NCBI GenBank assembly: GCA_050486405.1
Contig: JBJHDF010000016.1
Span: 1 to 64,000 of the forward strand
Direction of reading: 5' to 3'
Length of the DNA: 64,000 nt
DNA from: JBJHDF01 sp050486405
GTDB taxonomy: Bacteria > Pseudomonadota > Gammaproteobacteria > Pseudomonadales > Cellvibrionaceae
Shown here: positions 8,330-17,226 of the stretch, piece after piece
Layout of the letters: every line of letters starts with the position of its first letter
How positions within the stretch are numbered: the stretch's first letter is position 1
Notes under the pieces: generated by a model
What the model was told of the DNA's origin: nothing
The model's database searches: none
Seen by the model: the letters and a program-made list of their open reading frames with translations, nothing else
Made by a program: the position numbers and the translations under genes

Positions 8330-9211
8330 GTGAACAACGAAAAACCAGCGGGAAAAGTACTGATTGTCGGCTGCGGCGATATCGGCCGGCGCCTGGCCCG
8401 GGAGCTGTCCGGCGATAGCTGGACCCTGACCGGCCTGCGCCGGCAGCCGCCAGCGGAGCAGGATCCGCATCTGGAGTATGTGGCCGCCGACGCCACGGAC
8501 CCGCAAGCCTTGGTCCGGGCGCTGGCACCAGGCCACGATGTGATTGTGCTGACCATGACGCCCGGCGAGCGCAGCGACGAAGGCTATCACCAGGCCTATG
8601 TGCGAACCTGCGAGAATCTGCTGGCGGGCCTGCGGCAACGTTCCCAACAACAGGAGCAAACGCCGCGGCTGATTCTGTTTGTCTCCAGCACTGGCGTCTA
8701 CGGCCAAGACGACGGCAGCCTGGTGGATGAAAACTCATCCACCGAACCACAAGGATTCAGCGGTCGGCGCCTGCTGGAAGCGGAACAGTTGCTGCGCAAC
8801 AGTGGCCTGCCCCACTGCATAGTGCGTTTCAGCGGCATCTACGGCCCGGGCCGCCGGCGCCTGATCGAGCAGGTGCGCAGCGGTCGCGCCGCCCTGTCCC
8901 GGCACTGGACCAACCGCATCCACGCCGACGACTGCGCCGGCTTTCTCGCCCACCTGATCCGCCTGAACGCCGATGGACAGACGCTGGCGCCGGTGTATAT
9001 CGGCAGCGACAGCGAACCGGCACCCATGGCCGAGGTGGTGGGCTGGCTGACGACAAAACTCGGCGTCGATCGGGCCCGCTTCGCCCCGGACGACCCCGAC
9101 AGCCGCGCCGGCAACAAGCGCTGCAGCAATGCGCGCATGTTGGCTACCGGCTACCGGTTGCGATACCCGGGGTATCGGGAGGGTTATGGGGCTTTGGAGG
9201 ATTGGCAATGA
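8330..9211 (+). CDS. NAD(P)-dependent SDR-family epimerase/dehydratase (YeeZ-like)
   Basis: A 293-residue extended short-chain dehydrogenase-like protein. It has a Rossmann start VLIVGCGDIGRRLARELSG, the FVSSTGVYGQDDG segment (Ser at the active-site strand), and RFSGIYGPGRRRL. The canonical YxxxK is not evident: the equivalent region reads FSGRRLLEAE, so catalysis is uncertain, as in the YeeZ/YbjT-like atypical members. I chose the GTG at 8330, preceded at a good distance by AAAGAGG, over an in-frame TTG at 8291. The stop overlaps the next ATG. Confidence 0.75.
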   Translation: MNNEKPAGKVLIVGCGDIGRRLARELSGDSWTLTGLRRQPPAEQDPHLEYVAADATDPQALVRALAPGHDVIVLTMTPGERSDEGYHQAYVRTCENLLAGLRQRSQQQEQTPRLILFVSSTGVYGQDDGSLVDENSSTEPQGFSGRRLLEAEQLLRNSGLPHCIVRFSGIYGPGRRRLIEQVRSGRAALSRHWTNRIHADDCAGFLAHLIRLNADGQTLAPVYIGSDSEPAPMAEVVGWLTTKLGVDRARFAPDDPDSRAGNKRCSNARMLATGYRLRYPGYREGYGALEDWQ

Positions 9212-9864
9212 CGGCGGCGGACGTGATTGTTGTTTTGGGGCTGCTGTTTATGTTGTTTTGGGGGATTCCCCGGGTGTTCAGGTCCATGAGCGAGGATCGG
9301 CATTGGGGGGAACAACTGCGCGCTTTTGCGGACAGGCATGGACTGCGCGAAACCAAAGCGGACGACGCGCACAGACGGGAGATGCCCACTCTGGCGGATA
9401 TACGACGCACGCGCAGAAACCCGGCGCTGCAGTATCCGCCGCCAGGCACGGCGGTGTTTGAGGGATCGCTGGAGGATAAACCCTTTGCACTGGAGCAGGT
9501 ATTTGTCAAAGGGCGCTTTGACGATCGCTTTTTTACCTTTGTGCGCATGGCGGTGACGCTGGAGGATGCACCACCGTCGCTGGAGGTATCGCCTGTGCGC
9601 GGTCTTCAGCGGCTGTGGCGCAAGCTGCGGGGAGACGACAGCCGTTTGTCGATTCGCCACGCCCGGGCCCCCAACGCTCGCGCCCGCGAGGAGGCTTTTC
9701 TCACCGGCACGCGGCGGCGACTGCTGGAGCAGGCGTGGGAACCCCACGGCGGCGTCTGGCTGGCCCGGGGCAATCTCTATCTGATTCGCGAACGGCGCGG
9801 ACGGGAGACTATTGATCTGGACGCCATGATTGAGCAACTGCGCACACTGCTGCGGCAGTTCTGA
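9208..9864 (+). CDS. Hypothetical membrane-anchored protein
   Basis: 218 residues. One N-terminal hydrophobic segment (VIVVLGLLFMLFWGIP, residues ~7-22) suggests a single membrane anchor, followed by a soluble, Arg-rich cytosolic-looking part. I recognise no domain. The ATG at 9208 overlaps the SDR stop as ATGA and has GGAGG seven bases upstream, so it is translationally coupled to the SDR gene; an in-frame TTG at 9202 is less likely. It converges on xerC with six bases between the stops. Confidence 0.7.
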   Translation: MTAADVIVVLGLLFMLFWGIPRVFRSMSEDRHWGEQLRAFADRHGLRETKADDAHRREMPTLADIRRTRRNPALQYPPPGTAVFEGSLEDKPFALEQVFVKGRFDDRFFTFVRMAVTLEDAPPSLEVSPVRGLQRLWRKLRGDDSRLSIRHARAPNARAREEAFLTGTRRRLLEQAWEPHGGVWLARGNLYLIRERRGRETIDLDAMIEQLRTLLRQF

Positions 9865-9870
9865 GATGGA

Positions 9871-10797
9871 TCAGTCGTCTTTTTTTCTGGCCCTGGGGTG
9901 GGCCTGATCGTAGACCCTGGCCAGATGCTGAAAATCCAGGTGGGTGTAGATCTGGGTGGTGGAGATGTTGGCGTGACCGAGCATTTCCTGCACCAGACGC
10001 AAATCGCTGCTGGATTCCAGCATATGGCTGGCAAAGGAGTGACGCAGCATGTGCGGGTGCACCGGGTTGTCCATGCCCTGGCGAAGGCTTAGCTGCTTCA
10101 GACGCTCCTGTACGGCGCGGTGACTGATGCGCTTGCCGCGCGCCGTGATAAACACCGCTTTTTCTCCCGGCGGCGCGCTGAGTGATCGCTGCCGCAACCA
10201 GCTGTTCAACGCCTTGACCGCCTCCCGCCCCACCGGCAGGGTGCGGCTCTTGTTGCCCTTGCCGGTCACCGTCACCGAGGCATCGCGCAGATCCAGTTCG
10301 GGCAGGTCCAGACTCACCAGTTCCGCCAGGCGCAAACCCGAGGAGTAAAACAGTTCCAGCATGGCGCGATCGCGGCTCTGCAGAAAGTTGTCACCAGCCA
10401 CTTCCACAAAACGGGCAGTCTGATCCACGTCCAGGGTCTTGGGCAGTTTTTTTGCCGGCTTGGGCGCCTGCACCCCGTCCGCCGGGTTGTGCGCGAGCCA
10501 GCCCCTGCGAATGCCGTAGGCAAAGAAACCGCGCAGGGACGACAACCAGCGCGCCAGACTCTTGCCCCCCAGACCGGCCCGGTGCAGCGCGACGAGGTTC
10601 TGGCGCACATGGTGCACGGTCAGTTGTCTGAGTTCACTGATACTGTTGCGCGCGCAGTGATCGCTGAGTTTCTGCAGGTCGCGCAGGTAGCTTTCACAGG
10701 TGCGAGGGGAATACTGCTTTTCGCTGAGCAGATAGGTGCGGTAGGCCGTCAGTTCGGCGGCAAAGGGTTTGTCAGCGGTGGTGGACGAGTCGGACAT
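9871..10797 (-). CDS. xerC: Site-specific tyrosine recombinase XerC
   Basis: With XerD, resolves chromosome dimers at dif. A 308-residue protein with a core-binding SAM-like N-terminal domain (~15-105) and a catalytic domain (~125-295). The full catalytic set is present: R156 (SSGLRLAEL), K180, H249 and R252 (HPHMLRHSF), H275 (MLGHANIST) and the nucleophile Y284 (TQIYTH). Adjacent to DUF484, dapF and lysA, the usual setting of xerC rather than xerD in gammaproteobacteria. Confidence 0.95.
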   Translation of the reverse strand: MSDSSTTADKPFAAELTAYRTYLLSEKQYSPRTCESYLRDLQKLSDHCARNSISELRQLTVHHVRQNLVALHRAGLGGKSLARWLSSLRGFFAYGIRRGWLAHNPADGVQAPKPAKKLPKTLDVDQTARFVEVAGDNFLQSRDRAMLELFYSSGLRLAELVSLDLPELDLRDASVTVTGKGNKSRTLPVGREAVKALNSWLRQRSLSAPPGEKAVFITARGKRISHRAVQERLKQLSLRQGMDNPVHPHMLRHSFASHMLESSSDLRLVQEMLGHANISTTQIYTHLDFQHLARVYDQAHPRARKKDD

Positions 10798-10951
10798 ACG
10801 CAGATCCCGAATCCGGTGCGCTCACTCTACCGCATTCACCTCGGCATAGGCTACCAAACCCAGCAATATCGACCGTTCAGATTCATAGTGGAGCATTCAC
10901 CGATTGGCACAAGCCAGGGCTGGGCTCCCGAAACCGAAGTGCAGCGCCCAA

Positions 10952-11638
10952 TTATAAATGTCGGGGCAGCAGGCGATTCAGCACTTCGGCGATATAACCC
11001 AAAAACAAGGTGCCCATACTGGAGCGGTAGTATTTGGGATCGCGGTTGCCGATGGCGAGCAGGCCAAAGGCCGTGCCGTGTACCAGTGGTACCGTGGCTG
11101 CCGACCCCACTTCACTGGCGTGCTTGCCGAAGATGAATTCGCTTTCGCGTTTGGCCAGGGAGCCGCACATGGCGCGGTTGTTTTTGATCAGGGCGCCAAT
11201 GATTTCGTTGGCCTCCATCAACGGCACCACCCGGGCCTGGGTGCTGGGCAGACGATCCTGACTGCCGAACAGCAGCAGGCTGGTGTACTGAATGCCGAAC
11301 TCCCGGGTAAAACTGTAGTAGAGCGCATCGACAATGTCACCGGCATCCTGCCCTTCCAGCAACTGCAGTACCAGGCGTTTGCTCTGATCGAACAGGCGGT
11401 CGTTGTCCCGGGCGTTATCCAGCAGCTTGCTCAGGCGATGGCGCATGTCCATGTTGCGTTCGCGCAGCACCGAAACCTGCCGCTCCACCAGGGACACCGC
11501 CGAGCCGCTCTCGTGGGGCAGATTCATATCCGCCAGCAGCGCCTTGTTGTCCACAAAGAAATTGGGGTGCTGCTGCAGAAATTCCGCCACCTGTCGGGCG
11601 CTGGGAGAACTGCCGGTTGGGGAGACTTTGTCGCTCAT
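10952..11638 (-). CDS. DUF484 family protein
   Basis: 228 residues, beginning with the family's typical VAEFLQQHPNFFVDNKALLADM stretch (split: VAEFLQQHPNFF, VDNKALLADM), then LVERQVSVLRERN, a coiled-coil-like segment, and a GAF-like C-terminal half (GTAFGLLAIGNRDPKYYRSSMGT). Function is unknown for the family; the genes are regularly found between dapF and xerC, as here. It begins two bases after the dapF stop. A 154-base gap separates it from xerC. Confidence 0.9.
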   Translation of the reverse strand: MSDKVSPTGSSPSARQVAEFLQQHPNFFVDNKALLADMNLPHESGSAVSLVERQVSVLRERNMDMRHRLSKLLDNARDNDRLFDQSKRLVLQLLEGQDAGDIVDALYYSFTREFGIQYTSLLLFGSQDRLPSTQARVVPLMEANEIIGALIKNNRAMCGSLAKRESEFIFGKHASEVGSAATVPLVHGTAFGLLAIGNRDPKYYRSSMGTLFLGYIAEVLNRLLPRHL

Positions 11639-11640
11639 GG

Positions 11641-12471
11641 TTACAATTTCACCTGTCCGTGAAAAACCTGGGTGGCCGGGCCAGTCATGATGACCGGCTG
11701 ACCTTCACCGGGCCAGCATATGTTCAGGCTGCCGCCGGGCAGATTGACCTTGACCTTTTCCTCCAGACCCAGGGCCAGGCGGCCGGCCACCACCGCGGCG
11801 CAGGCACCGGTGCCACAGGCGAGAGTTTCGCCAACGCCGCGCTCGAAAACGCGCAGATTGATTTCGCCGGGGGACACCAGCTGCATAAAGCCCACGTTGA
11901 CCCGGTTGGGAAAGCGCGGGTGCGCTTCGATTTTTGCGCCCAGCTCCGCCACCAGCGCGCCGTCGGTGCTATCCACCTGCAGCACCGCGTGGGGGTTGCC
12001 CATGGAGACCGCAGCGATCTGCAATTCCTGACCACCCACCTCCAGGGGGTAACTGATCGCCCGGGCCGGAGCATCAAAGGGAATCTCGGCGGGCTCCAGG
12101 CGCGGCACACCCATATCGACGCTGACCTCGCCGTTGTCCGCCACCCGCAGTTCGATCATGCCGCCAGCGGTCTGTACCCGCAGCACATTTTTGCCGGTCA
12201 GTTTGCGGTCGCGCACGAAGCGGGCAAAACAGCGGGCGCCGTTGCCGCAGTTTTCCACTTCCGAACCGTCGGCATTGAAAATGCGGTAGCGAAAATCGGC
12301 ATCCGGCTGCTCCGGCACTTCCACCAGCAATACCTGATCGCAACCGACACCGAAGTGCCGATCGGCCAGGCGACGGATTTTTTCCGGGCTGAGGCGAACC
12401 TTCTGGCTGATCCCGTCGATCACCACAAAGTCGTTGCCCAATCCGTGCATTTTGCTAAAGCGCAGACGCAT
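11641..12471 (-). CDS. dapF: Diaminopimelate epimerase
   Basis: Interconverts LL- and meso-diaminopimelate for lysine and peptidoglycan synthesis, by a two-base mechanism with two cysteines. Both are visible: C75 in ENCGNGARCF and C219 in ACGTGACAA. The 276-residue length and the FSKMHGLGNDFVVID start are typical. It lies downstream of lysA (next enzyme of the pathway) and upstream of DUF484 and xerC on the same strand. Confidence 0.97.
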   Translation of the reverse strand: MRLRFSKMHGLGNDFVVIDGISQKVRLSPEKIRRLADRHFGVGCDQVLLVEVPEQPDADFRYRIFNADGSEVENCGNGARCFARFVRDRKLTGKNVLRVQTAGGMIELRVADNGEVSVDMGVPRLEPAEIPFDAPARAISYPLEVGGQELQIAAVSMGNPHAVLQVDSTDGALVAELGAKIEAHPRFPNRVNVGFMQLVSPGEINLRVFERGVGETLACGTGACAAVVAGRLALGLEEKVKVNLPGGSLNICWPGEGQPVIMTGPATQVFHGQVKL

Positions 12472-12525
12472 GGTCCAAATCCTTATTTGGCTGGCGCGCC
12501 AATCGTGATGCGCCCTGCATCACAC

Positions 12526-13779
12526 TCAGTCGCCATCCGGCAGCAAGTGTTCACCGCGCAACTGGTGGTCGAGGGTTTCCCGTTCGCGAATCAGAATCGT
12601 CTGATCGCCATCCACCATCACTTCCGCGGCTCTGTTGCGGGTATTGTAATTGGAACTCATGGCAAAGCCATAGGCACCAGCCGACATTACCGCCAATAGA
12701 TCGCCTGGGGACAACACCAGCTCACGATCCTTGCCGAGAAAGTCGGCGCTTTCACAGACCGGTCCCACCAGATCCCAGCGGTGCGCCTCACCCGTGCCGG
12801 GCCGCACCGGCCTTATGGACTGCCAGGCCTGGTAGAGCGCCGGGCGCAGGTTGTCGTTCATGGCGGCGTCGATGATGGCAAAATTGCGGTGCTCCGAGGG
12901 CTTGAGATAGAGCACCCGGGTGAGCAGCACCCCGGCATTGGCGACAATCGAGCGGCCCGGCTCGAACAGCAGCGTCAGGGGCCGATCGCCCAGGCGCGCC
13001 TTGACCGCCCCGAGATAGTCGGCCACGGCGGGCGGCGTCTCGCCCTGGTAGTTGACACCCAGGCCACCGCCCAGATCCAGGTGGTTGATGCTGATACCGC
13101 TGGCGGCCAGCTCGTCCACCAGCACCAGCAACCGATCCAGGGCGTCGAGAAAGGGGCACAACTCCGTGAGCTGGGAGCCGATATGGCAGTCCACGCCCTG
13201 CACCCGGATGCCCGGCAGTTCCGCCGCCCGGCGGTACACCGCCGGCGCCCGCTCGAAGGCGATGCCAAACTTGTTGTTTTTCAGACCGGTGGAAATGTAG
13301 GGGTGGGTTTTTGCGTCCACGTCCGGGTTGACCCGCACCGACACATTGGCTTCCAGGCCCAACGCCGAGGCCGTTTCGGACAGCAGTTCCAGCTCCGGCT
13401 CGGACTCCACGTTAAAACAGTGAATGCCCACTTCCAGCGCCCGCACCATCTCCTCGCGGGTTTTGCCCAGACCGGAGAAGACCACCCGGGCCGGGTCGGC
13501 ACCGGCGCGCAACACCCGCTCCAGTTCGCCGCCGGAGACAATGTCAAAGCCGGCGCCCAGGCGCACCAGAGCGTTGAGTACCGCCAGGTTGCTGTTGGCC
13601 TTGACCGCGTAGCAGATCATGCCCGGGTGGTCGCCCAGGGCGCTGGCCCAGGCCAGGTAGTTGTCGGTGATGGCCGCCCGGCTATAGACATAGGTGGGTG
13701 TGCCGTACTGCTCGGCCACTGCACTCAGGGCCACATCTTCCACGGTCAGTTCGCCGTGGCGCTCGGTAAAGTATTCCAT
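12526..13779 (-). CDS. lysA: Diaminopimelate decarboxylase
   Basis: PLP-dependent, fold type III decarboxylase making L-lysine from meso-diaminopimelate. The PLP lysine is K60 in CYAVKANSN. The glycine-rich phosphate loop DLGGGLGVNY, the FEPGRSIVANAG motif and the GPVCESADFLGKDREL active-site cysteine region are all present. The length of 417 residues is normal. It sits between lptM (16 bases upstream) and dapF (54 bases downstream), probably co-transcribed. Confidence 0.97.
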   Translation of the reverse strand: MEYFTERHGELTVEDVALSAVAEQYGTPTYVYSRAAITDNYLAWASALGDHPGMICYAVKANSNLAVLNALVRLGAGFDIVSGGELERVLRAGADPARVVFSGLGKTREEMVRALEVGIHCFNVESEPELELLSETASALGLEANVSVRVNPDVDAKTHPYISTGLKNNKFGIAFERAPAVYRRAAELPGIRVQGVDCHIGSQLTELCPFLDALDRLLVLVDELAASGISINHLDLGGGLGVNYQGETPPAVADYLGAVKARLGDRPLTLLFEPGRSIVANAGVLLTRVLYLKPSEHRNFAIIDAAMNDNLRPALYQAWQSIRPVRPGTGEAHRWDLVGPVCESADFLGKDRELVLSPGDLLAVMSAGAYGFAMSSNYNTRNRAAEVMVDGDQTILIRERETLDHQLRGEHLLPDGD

Positions 13780-13795
13780 GGGTCAGCTCAAATGC

Positions 13796-13945
13796 TCAGT
13801 CGTCGGAGTTGCCCTGCTCGGCGGGCTCTTCCTGATTGGGGGTATCCTGTTGCGGCAGGTACAGGGGGCCTTTCTGGCCACAGCCGGCAACCAGCGCAAC
13901 GCTGAACAGCAGGGCGCCGAACCGTCGTGCGGCTGCAGATTTCAT
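13796..13945 (-). CDS. lptM: Small LptM-like lipoprotein
   Basis: 49 residues: a short positive N-terminus, hydrophobic stretch, lipobox VAGC, then GQKGPLYLP and an acidic Gln/Glu-rich tail. CGQKGPLYLP is the signature of LptM (YifL), which in E. coli assists LptD maturation in the outer membrane. The ATG at 13945 is preceded by GAGGAAAG. The location just upstream of lysA/dapF is the usual one. Confidence 0.9.
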   Translation of the reverse strand: MKSAAARRFGALLFSVALVAGCGQKGPLYLPQQDTPNQEEPAEQGNSDD

Positions 13946-14130
13946 AGGGCTTTCCTCGATATTCCCCGGGGCTCGACCCGCCGGTGACGGCTGATCCGGG
14001 CGAACGGGGGCCGGATACGGTTGAGCCGGGCAGTATACCGTTGCGCGGACACCCATCACAATGCGATGACGCGTTATTCCACGCCGATCCAAGTACCTCC
14101 GGGGTGATTCCCAAACAGTCGAAGCCTCGT

Positions 14131-14159
14131 TTGCGAATCGCTCGTGGGCCGCTTATGCT
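14131..14159 (+). promoter_or_regulatory. Possible promoter for the 14.2-18.5 kb gene set
   Basis: TTGCGA (14131-14136) and TATGCT (14154-14159) are 17 bases apart, a fair sigma-70 match, about 88 bases upstream of the ATG at 14247. The rest of the 301-base gap between lptM and this gene shows no convincing reading frame, tRNA or repeat; I looked for cyaY, often present here, and did not find it. Confidence 0.35.
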
Positions 14160-14246
14160 GATAAATGGCGGCACAGGCAGGGTTCCGCACCACTTGTTTG
14201 AGCCGGCGCGCCGCCTGGGAACGGGCGTGCTGACTCGGTGATACAT

Positions 14247-15191
14247 ATGCTGAGGCTTGTCGCAAACCGACCCGCGAGCGGCTGCGGGCTCTGCCTGCTG
14301 CGCTGCTGCGCCGTGCTGTTGTGGGCGATGGCGGCCGGGCACGCGGCCAGCGCCGACAATCGCACGGAGAATCAGGCCGAGCCCCTGCGGATCGTGATCC
14401 CCCCCCTGGAGGAAAGCTCCCGCCATCACACCGCCTACTTTCCCACCCTGCTGGAACTGGCGCTGAGCAGGACGCTGGACAGCCACGGCCCCTACGTCAT
14501 TGAAACCTATCCCCACTTGTTCACCAACGCCCGATTTCTGGCTGAGTTGCGGCGCAATGGCGTCATCAATGTCATGTGGACCACGCTGGACGAGCAGAGA
14601 AGCCAGGATCTGCTGGCCGTGCCCATCTCCCTGCTGCGCGGGCTGAACAGCTACCGGGTGTTTCTGATTCGCGAGGAGGACATGGAGCGATTCCAGGCCA
14701 TCGAGTCCCTGGAGGATCTGCGCCTTCTGCGCGCCGGCCAGGGCGCGCACTGGCCCGACACTCAGGTGCTGGAGATGAACCAACTGCCAGTGGTTACGTC
14801 GGTTCACTACGAACTGCTATTTAGCATGCTGGCGGGCAACCGTTTCGACTACTTTCCCCGGGGGCTCTACGAAGTTTGGGACGAGCAGCGCCTGCATCAG
14901 GACAAGGGGTTGATCATCGAGCCCAACCTGATGATCTACTACCCCTCGCCTTTCTACTTTTCCGTATCCCCCGACAACCGGGAACTGGCCGAGCGTATCG
15001 AAGCCGGCTTGCTCGCAGCCGAGGCAGACGGCAGTTTGGACGAACTGTTCTTCAGCGTACCGGGATTCACCCGGGGCCATCGGGAGCTGGAAAGTGGTAA
15101 ACGCCGCCTGTTCGAACTGGAGCACCCCTGGTCCGACATCCCACACCTGCAAAACGCCCACGAGAGCCATTACAGGGGCTCCTCGCCGTGA
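14247..15191 (+). CDS. Exported solute-binding-like protein
   Basis: 314 residues. An N-terminal hydrophobic segment (LLRCCAVLLWAMAAGHAASA) looks like a Sec signal peptide. The mature part begins PLRIVIPPLEESSRHHTAYFP and continues with AELRRNGVINVMWTTLD, ESLEDLRLLRAGQG and YYPSPFYFSVSPDN, the pattern of periplasmic family-3-like binding proteins (beta strand, helix, then a second lobe with LxDLRGKxVG-like sequence). No transporter genes accompany it, so it may be a sensor or a stand-alone binding protein. The ATG at 14247 is preferred to the GTG at 14238. Confidence 0.65.
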   Translation: MLRLVANRPASGCGLCLLRCCAVLLWAMAAGHAASADNRTENQAEPLRIVIPPLEESSRHHTAYFPTLLELALSRTLDSHGPYVIETYPHLFTNARFLAELRRNGVINVMWTTLDEQRSQDLLAVPISLLRGLNSYRVFLIREEDMERFQAIESLEDLRLLRAGQGAHWPDTQVLEMNQLPVVTSVHYELLFSMLAGNRFDYFPRGLYEVWDEQRLHQDKGLIIEPNLMIYYPSPFYFSVSPDNRELAERIEAGLLAAEADGSLDELFFSVPGFTRGHRELESGKRRLFELEHPWSDIPHLQNAHESHYRGSSP

Positions 15192-15370
15192 ATCTGCTGC
15201 AGGAGCACGGCGTGCACTGCCCCTGCTGCGGCGAACCCATCACCGTGCTGATCGACACTTCCGTGGACAGCCAGACCTACACCGAGGATTGTCAGGTCTG
15301 TTGCCGCCCCATTGTCTTTGCGGTGACGGTGGAAGGCGACCAGGTCGCCCTGGACTGCTGGCCGGAGTAA
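15188..15370 (+). CDS. CPXCG-motif cysteine-rich small protein
   Basis: 60 residues with two cysteine knuckles, CPCCG (residues ~11-15) and CQVCCRP (~35-41), in the arrangement of the Cys-rich CPXCG family, presumably binding one zinc. Function unknown. GTG start overlapping the previous gene's stop by four bases indicates coupling; recQ follows 34 bases later. Confidence 0.85.
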   Translation: MNLLQEHGVHCPCCGEPITVLIDTSVDSQTYTEDCQVCCRPIVFAVTVEGDQVALDCWPE

Positions 15371-15404
15371 GCCCCACCGATCTCCCGGTGGTATACTGCC
15401 CGCC

Positions 15405-17219
15405 ATGACGGACTCGCCCCTTTCTATCCTGGAACATACGTTTGGTTACCGCAGTTTTCGCGGGCCGCAGGAGGAGATCATCGAGACGCTGGTGGACGGG
15501 GGCGACGCCCTGGTGCTGATGCCCACCGGCGGCGGCAAGTCCCTGTGCTATCAGATTCCCGCCCTGGTCCGGCCCGGCACCGGCGTGGTGATCTCGCCCT
15601 TGATCGCCCTGATGCGCGATCAGGTCAATGCCCTGCACGAACTGGGTGTGCGCGCCGCCCTGCTCAACTCCTCCCTGTCCCTGGACGAAGTGCGCGCCAC
15701 CGAGCGGCAACTGCGCAACGGCGAGATTGACCTGCTCTACGTGGCGCCGGAACGGCTGCTGCAGGAACGCACTCTGGACCTACTGGACCAGATACCCCTG
15801 GCCCTGTTCGCCATCGACGAGGCCCATTGCGTGGCCCAGTGGGGGCACGACTTCCGCGCCGACTATCTGGGGCTGGACCTGCTGCACCGGCGCTTTCCCC
15901 AGGTGCCGCGCATCGCCCTGACCGCCACCGCCGATATGCGCACCCGGGAAGAGATCGTCAACCGGCTGTCGCTGCGGCAGGCCCGGCAGTTCATCGCCGG
16001 CTTTGACCGACCCAACATTCAGTACCGCATCGCTCAGAAACACAACCCGCGCCAGCAACTGCTCACCCTGCTGCGCCGGGAACACCCCCGGGATGCCGGT
16101 ATCGTCTACTGCCTGTCGCGCAACAAGGTGGAACAGACCGCCGACTGGCTGCAGGGCGAAGGTTTCGACGCTCTGCCCTACCACGCTGGCCTGCCCGGCG
16201 CCACGCGGCAGGCCAACCAGGATCGCTTTCTGCGCGAGGACGGCGTCATCATCGTCGCCACCATCGCCTTCGGTATGGGCATCGACAAGCCGGACGTGCG
16301 TTTTGTGGTGCACCTGGATCTGCCCAAGAGCATCGAGGCCTACTATCAGGAAACCGGTCGCGCCGGCCGCGACGGCGAACCGGCCACCGCACTGCTGCTC
16401 TACGGGCTGGAAGACGTGGTCAAACTGGGGCAGATGATGAGCAGTTCCCAGGGCAGCGAGGAATTCAAGCGGCAGGAGCAACAGCGCCTGAACGCCATGC
16501 TCGGCCTGTGCGAAATCACCACCTGCCGCCGCCAGGTACTGCTGCGCTACTTCGGCAGCGAACTGCCGGAGCCCTGCGGCAACTGCGACGCCTGTCTGAC
16601 ACCGCCGGACACCTGGGACGCCACCGAGGCGGTGCGCATGGCCCTGTCCTGTGTCTACCGCACGGGCCAGCGTTTCGGCGCCGGCCATGTGATCGACGTG
16701 CTGCGCGGCAGCAGCAACGACCGCCTCATCAGTTTCGGTCACAACAAACTGTCCACCTACGGCATTGGCGACCACCTGTCCGCCGCCGAGTGGCGCTCGG
16801 TGTTCCGGCAGCTGGTGGCTCGCGGTTATCTGCAGGTGGAACCTAATTACGGCGGCCTGCAACTGGCCGACGCCTGTCGCCCGCTGTTGCGCGGCGAGGA
16901 GTCGGTGCAGTTGCGCCGGGATCAGAAGAGCGTGGGCAGCGCCCGCCAGCGCCGCGCCGACGCCGAGATCCCCGAGGAAGACCAGGGCCTGTGGCAGGCC
17001 CTGCGCGCCTGCCGCAAGCAGCTGGCCGAGGAGCACAATGTGCCGCCCTACGTGATTTTCCACGACGCCACGCTGAAAGAAATGGTGACGCAAAAGCCCA
17101 TGAGCGCCCAGCAACTGTTGCTGATCAGCGGCGTCGGCGACAGCAAACTGGAGCGTTTTGGCGACGCCTTCCTGCAGGTGTTGCGCGAGCACCACTACGG
17201 CGAGCTGGAAACCGGGTGA
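15405..17219 (+). CDS. recQ: ATP-dependent DNA helicase RecQ
   Basis: 3'-5' helicase for recombinational repair. 604 residues. Order: Q-motif region FGYRSFRGPQEEII, Walker A MPTGGGKSLCYQ, DEAH box AIDEAHCVAQWGHDFR, motif VI QETGRAGRDGEP, the RQC zinc site (C in EITTCRRQ, then CGNCDAC), winged helix, and a C-terminal HRDC domain (residues ~515-595). Co-directional with the CPXCG gene upstream and a glycosyltransferase downstream. Confidence 0.97.
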   Translation: MTDSPLSILEHTFGYRSFRGPQEEIIETLVDGGDALVLMPTGGGKSLCYQIPALVRPGTGVVISPLIALMRDQVNALHELGVRAALLNSSLSLDEVRATERQLRNGEIDLLYVAPERLLQERTLDLLDQIPLALFAIDEAHCVAQWGHDFRADYLGLDLLHRRFPQVPRIALTATADMRTREEIVNRLSLRQARQFIAGFDRPNIQYRIAQKHNPRQQLLTLLRREHPRDAGIVYCLSRNKVEQTADWLQGEGFDALPYHAGLPGATRQANQDRFLREDGVIIVATIAFGMGIDKPDVRFVVHLDLPKSIEAYYQETGRAGRDGEPATALLLYGLEDVVKLGQMMSSSQGSEEFKRQEQQRLNAMLGLCEITTCRRQVLLRYFGSELPEPCGNCDACLTPPDTWDATEAVRMALSCVYRTGQRFGAGHVIDVLRGSSNDRLISFGHNKLSTYGIGDHLSAAEWRSVFRQLVARGYLQVEPNYGGLQLADACRPLLRGEESVQLRRDQKSVGSARQRRADAEIPEEDQGLWQALRACRKQLAEEHNVPPYVIFHDATLKEMVTQKPMSAQQLLLISGVGDSKLERFGDAFLQVLREHHYGELETG

Positions 17220-17226
17220 CGCCACC

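Noticed and set aside
10798..10951. Possible attachment or dif-like site next to xerC
   Set aside because: No 28-base sequence with two XerC/D-type inverted half-sites could be recognised.
13984..14241. Possible cyaY (frataxin) divergent from lptM
   Set aside because: The 85-codon frame lacks any frataxin sequence and has no ribosome site.
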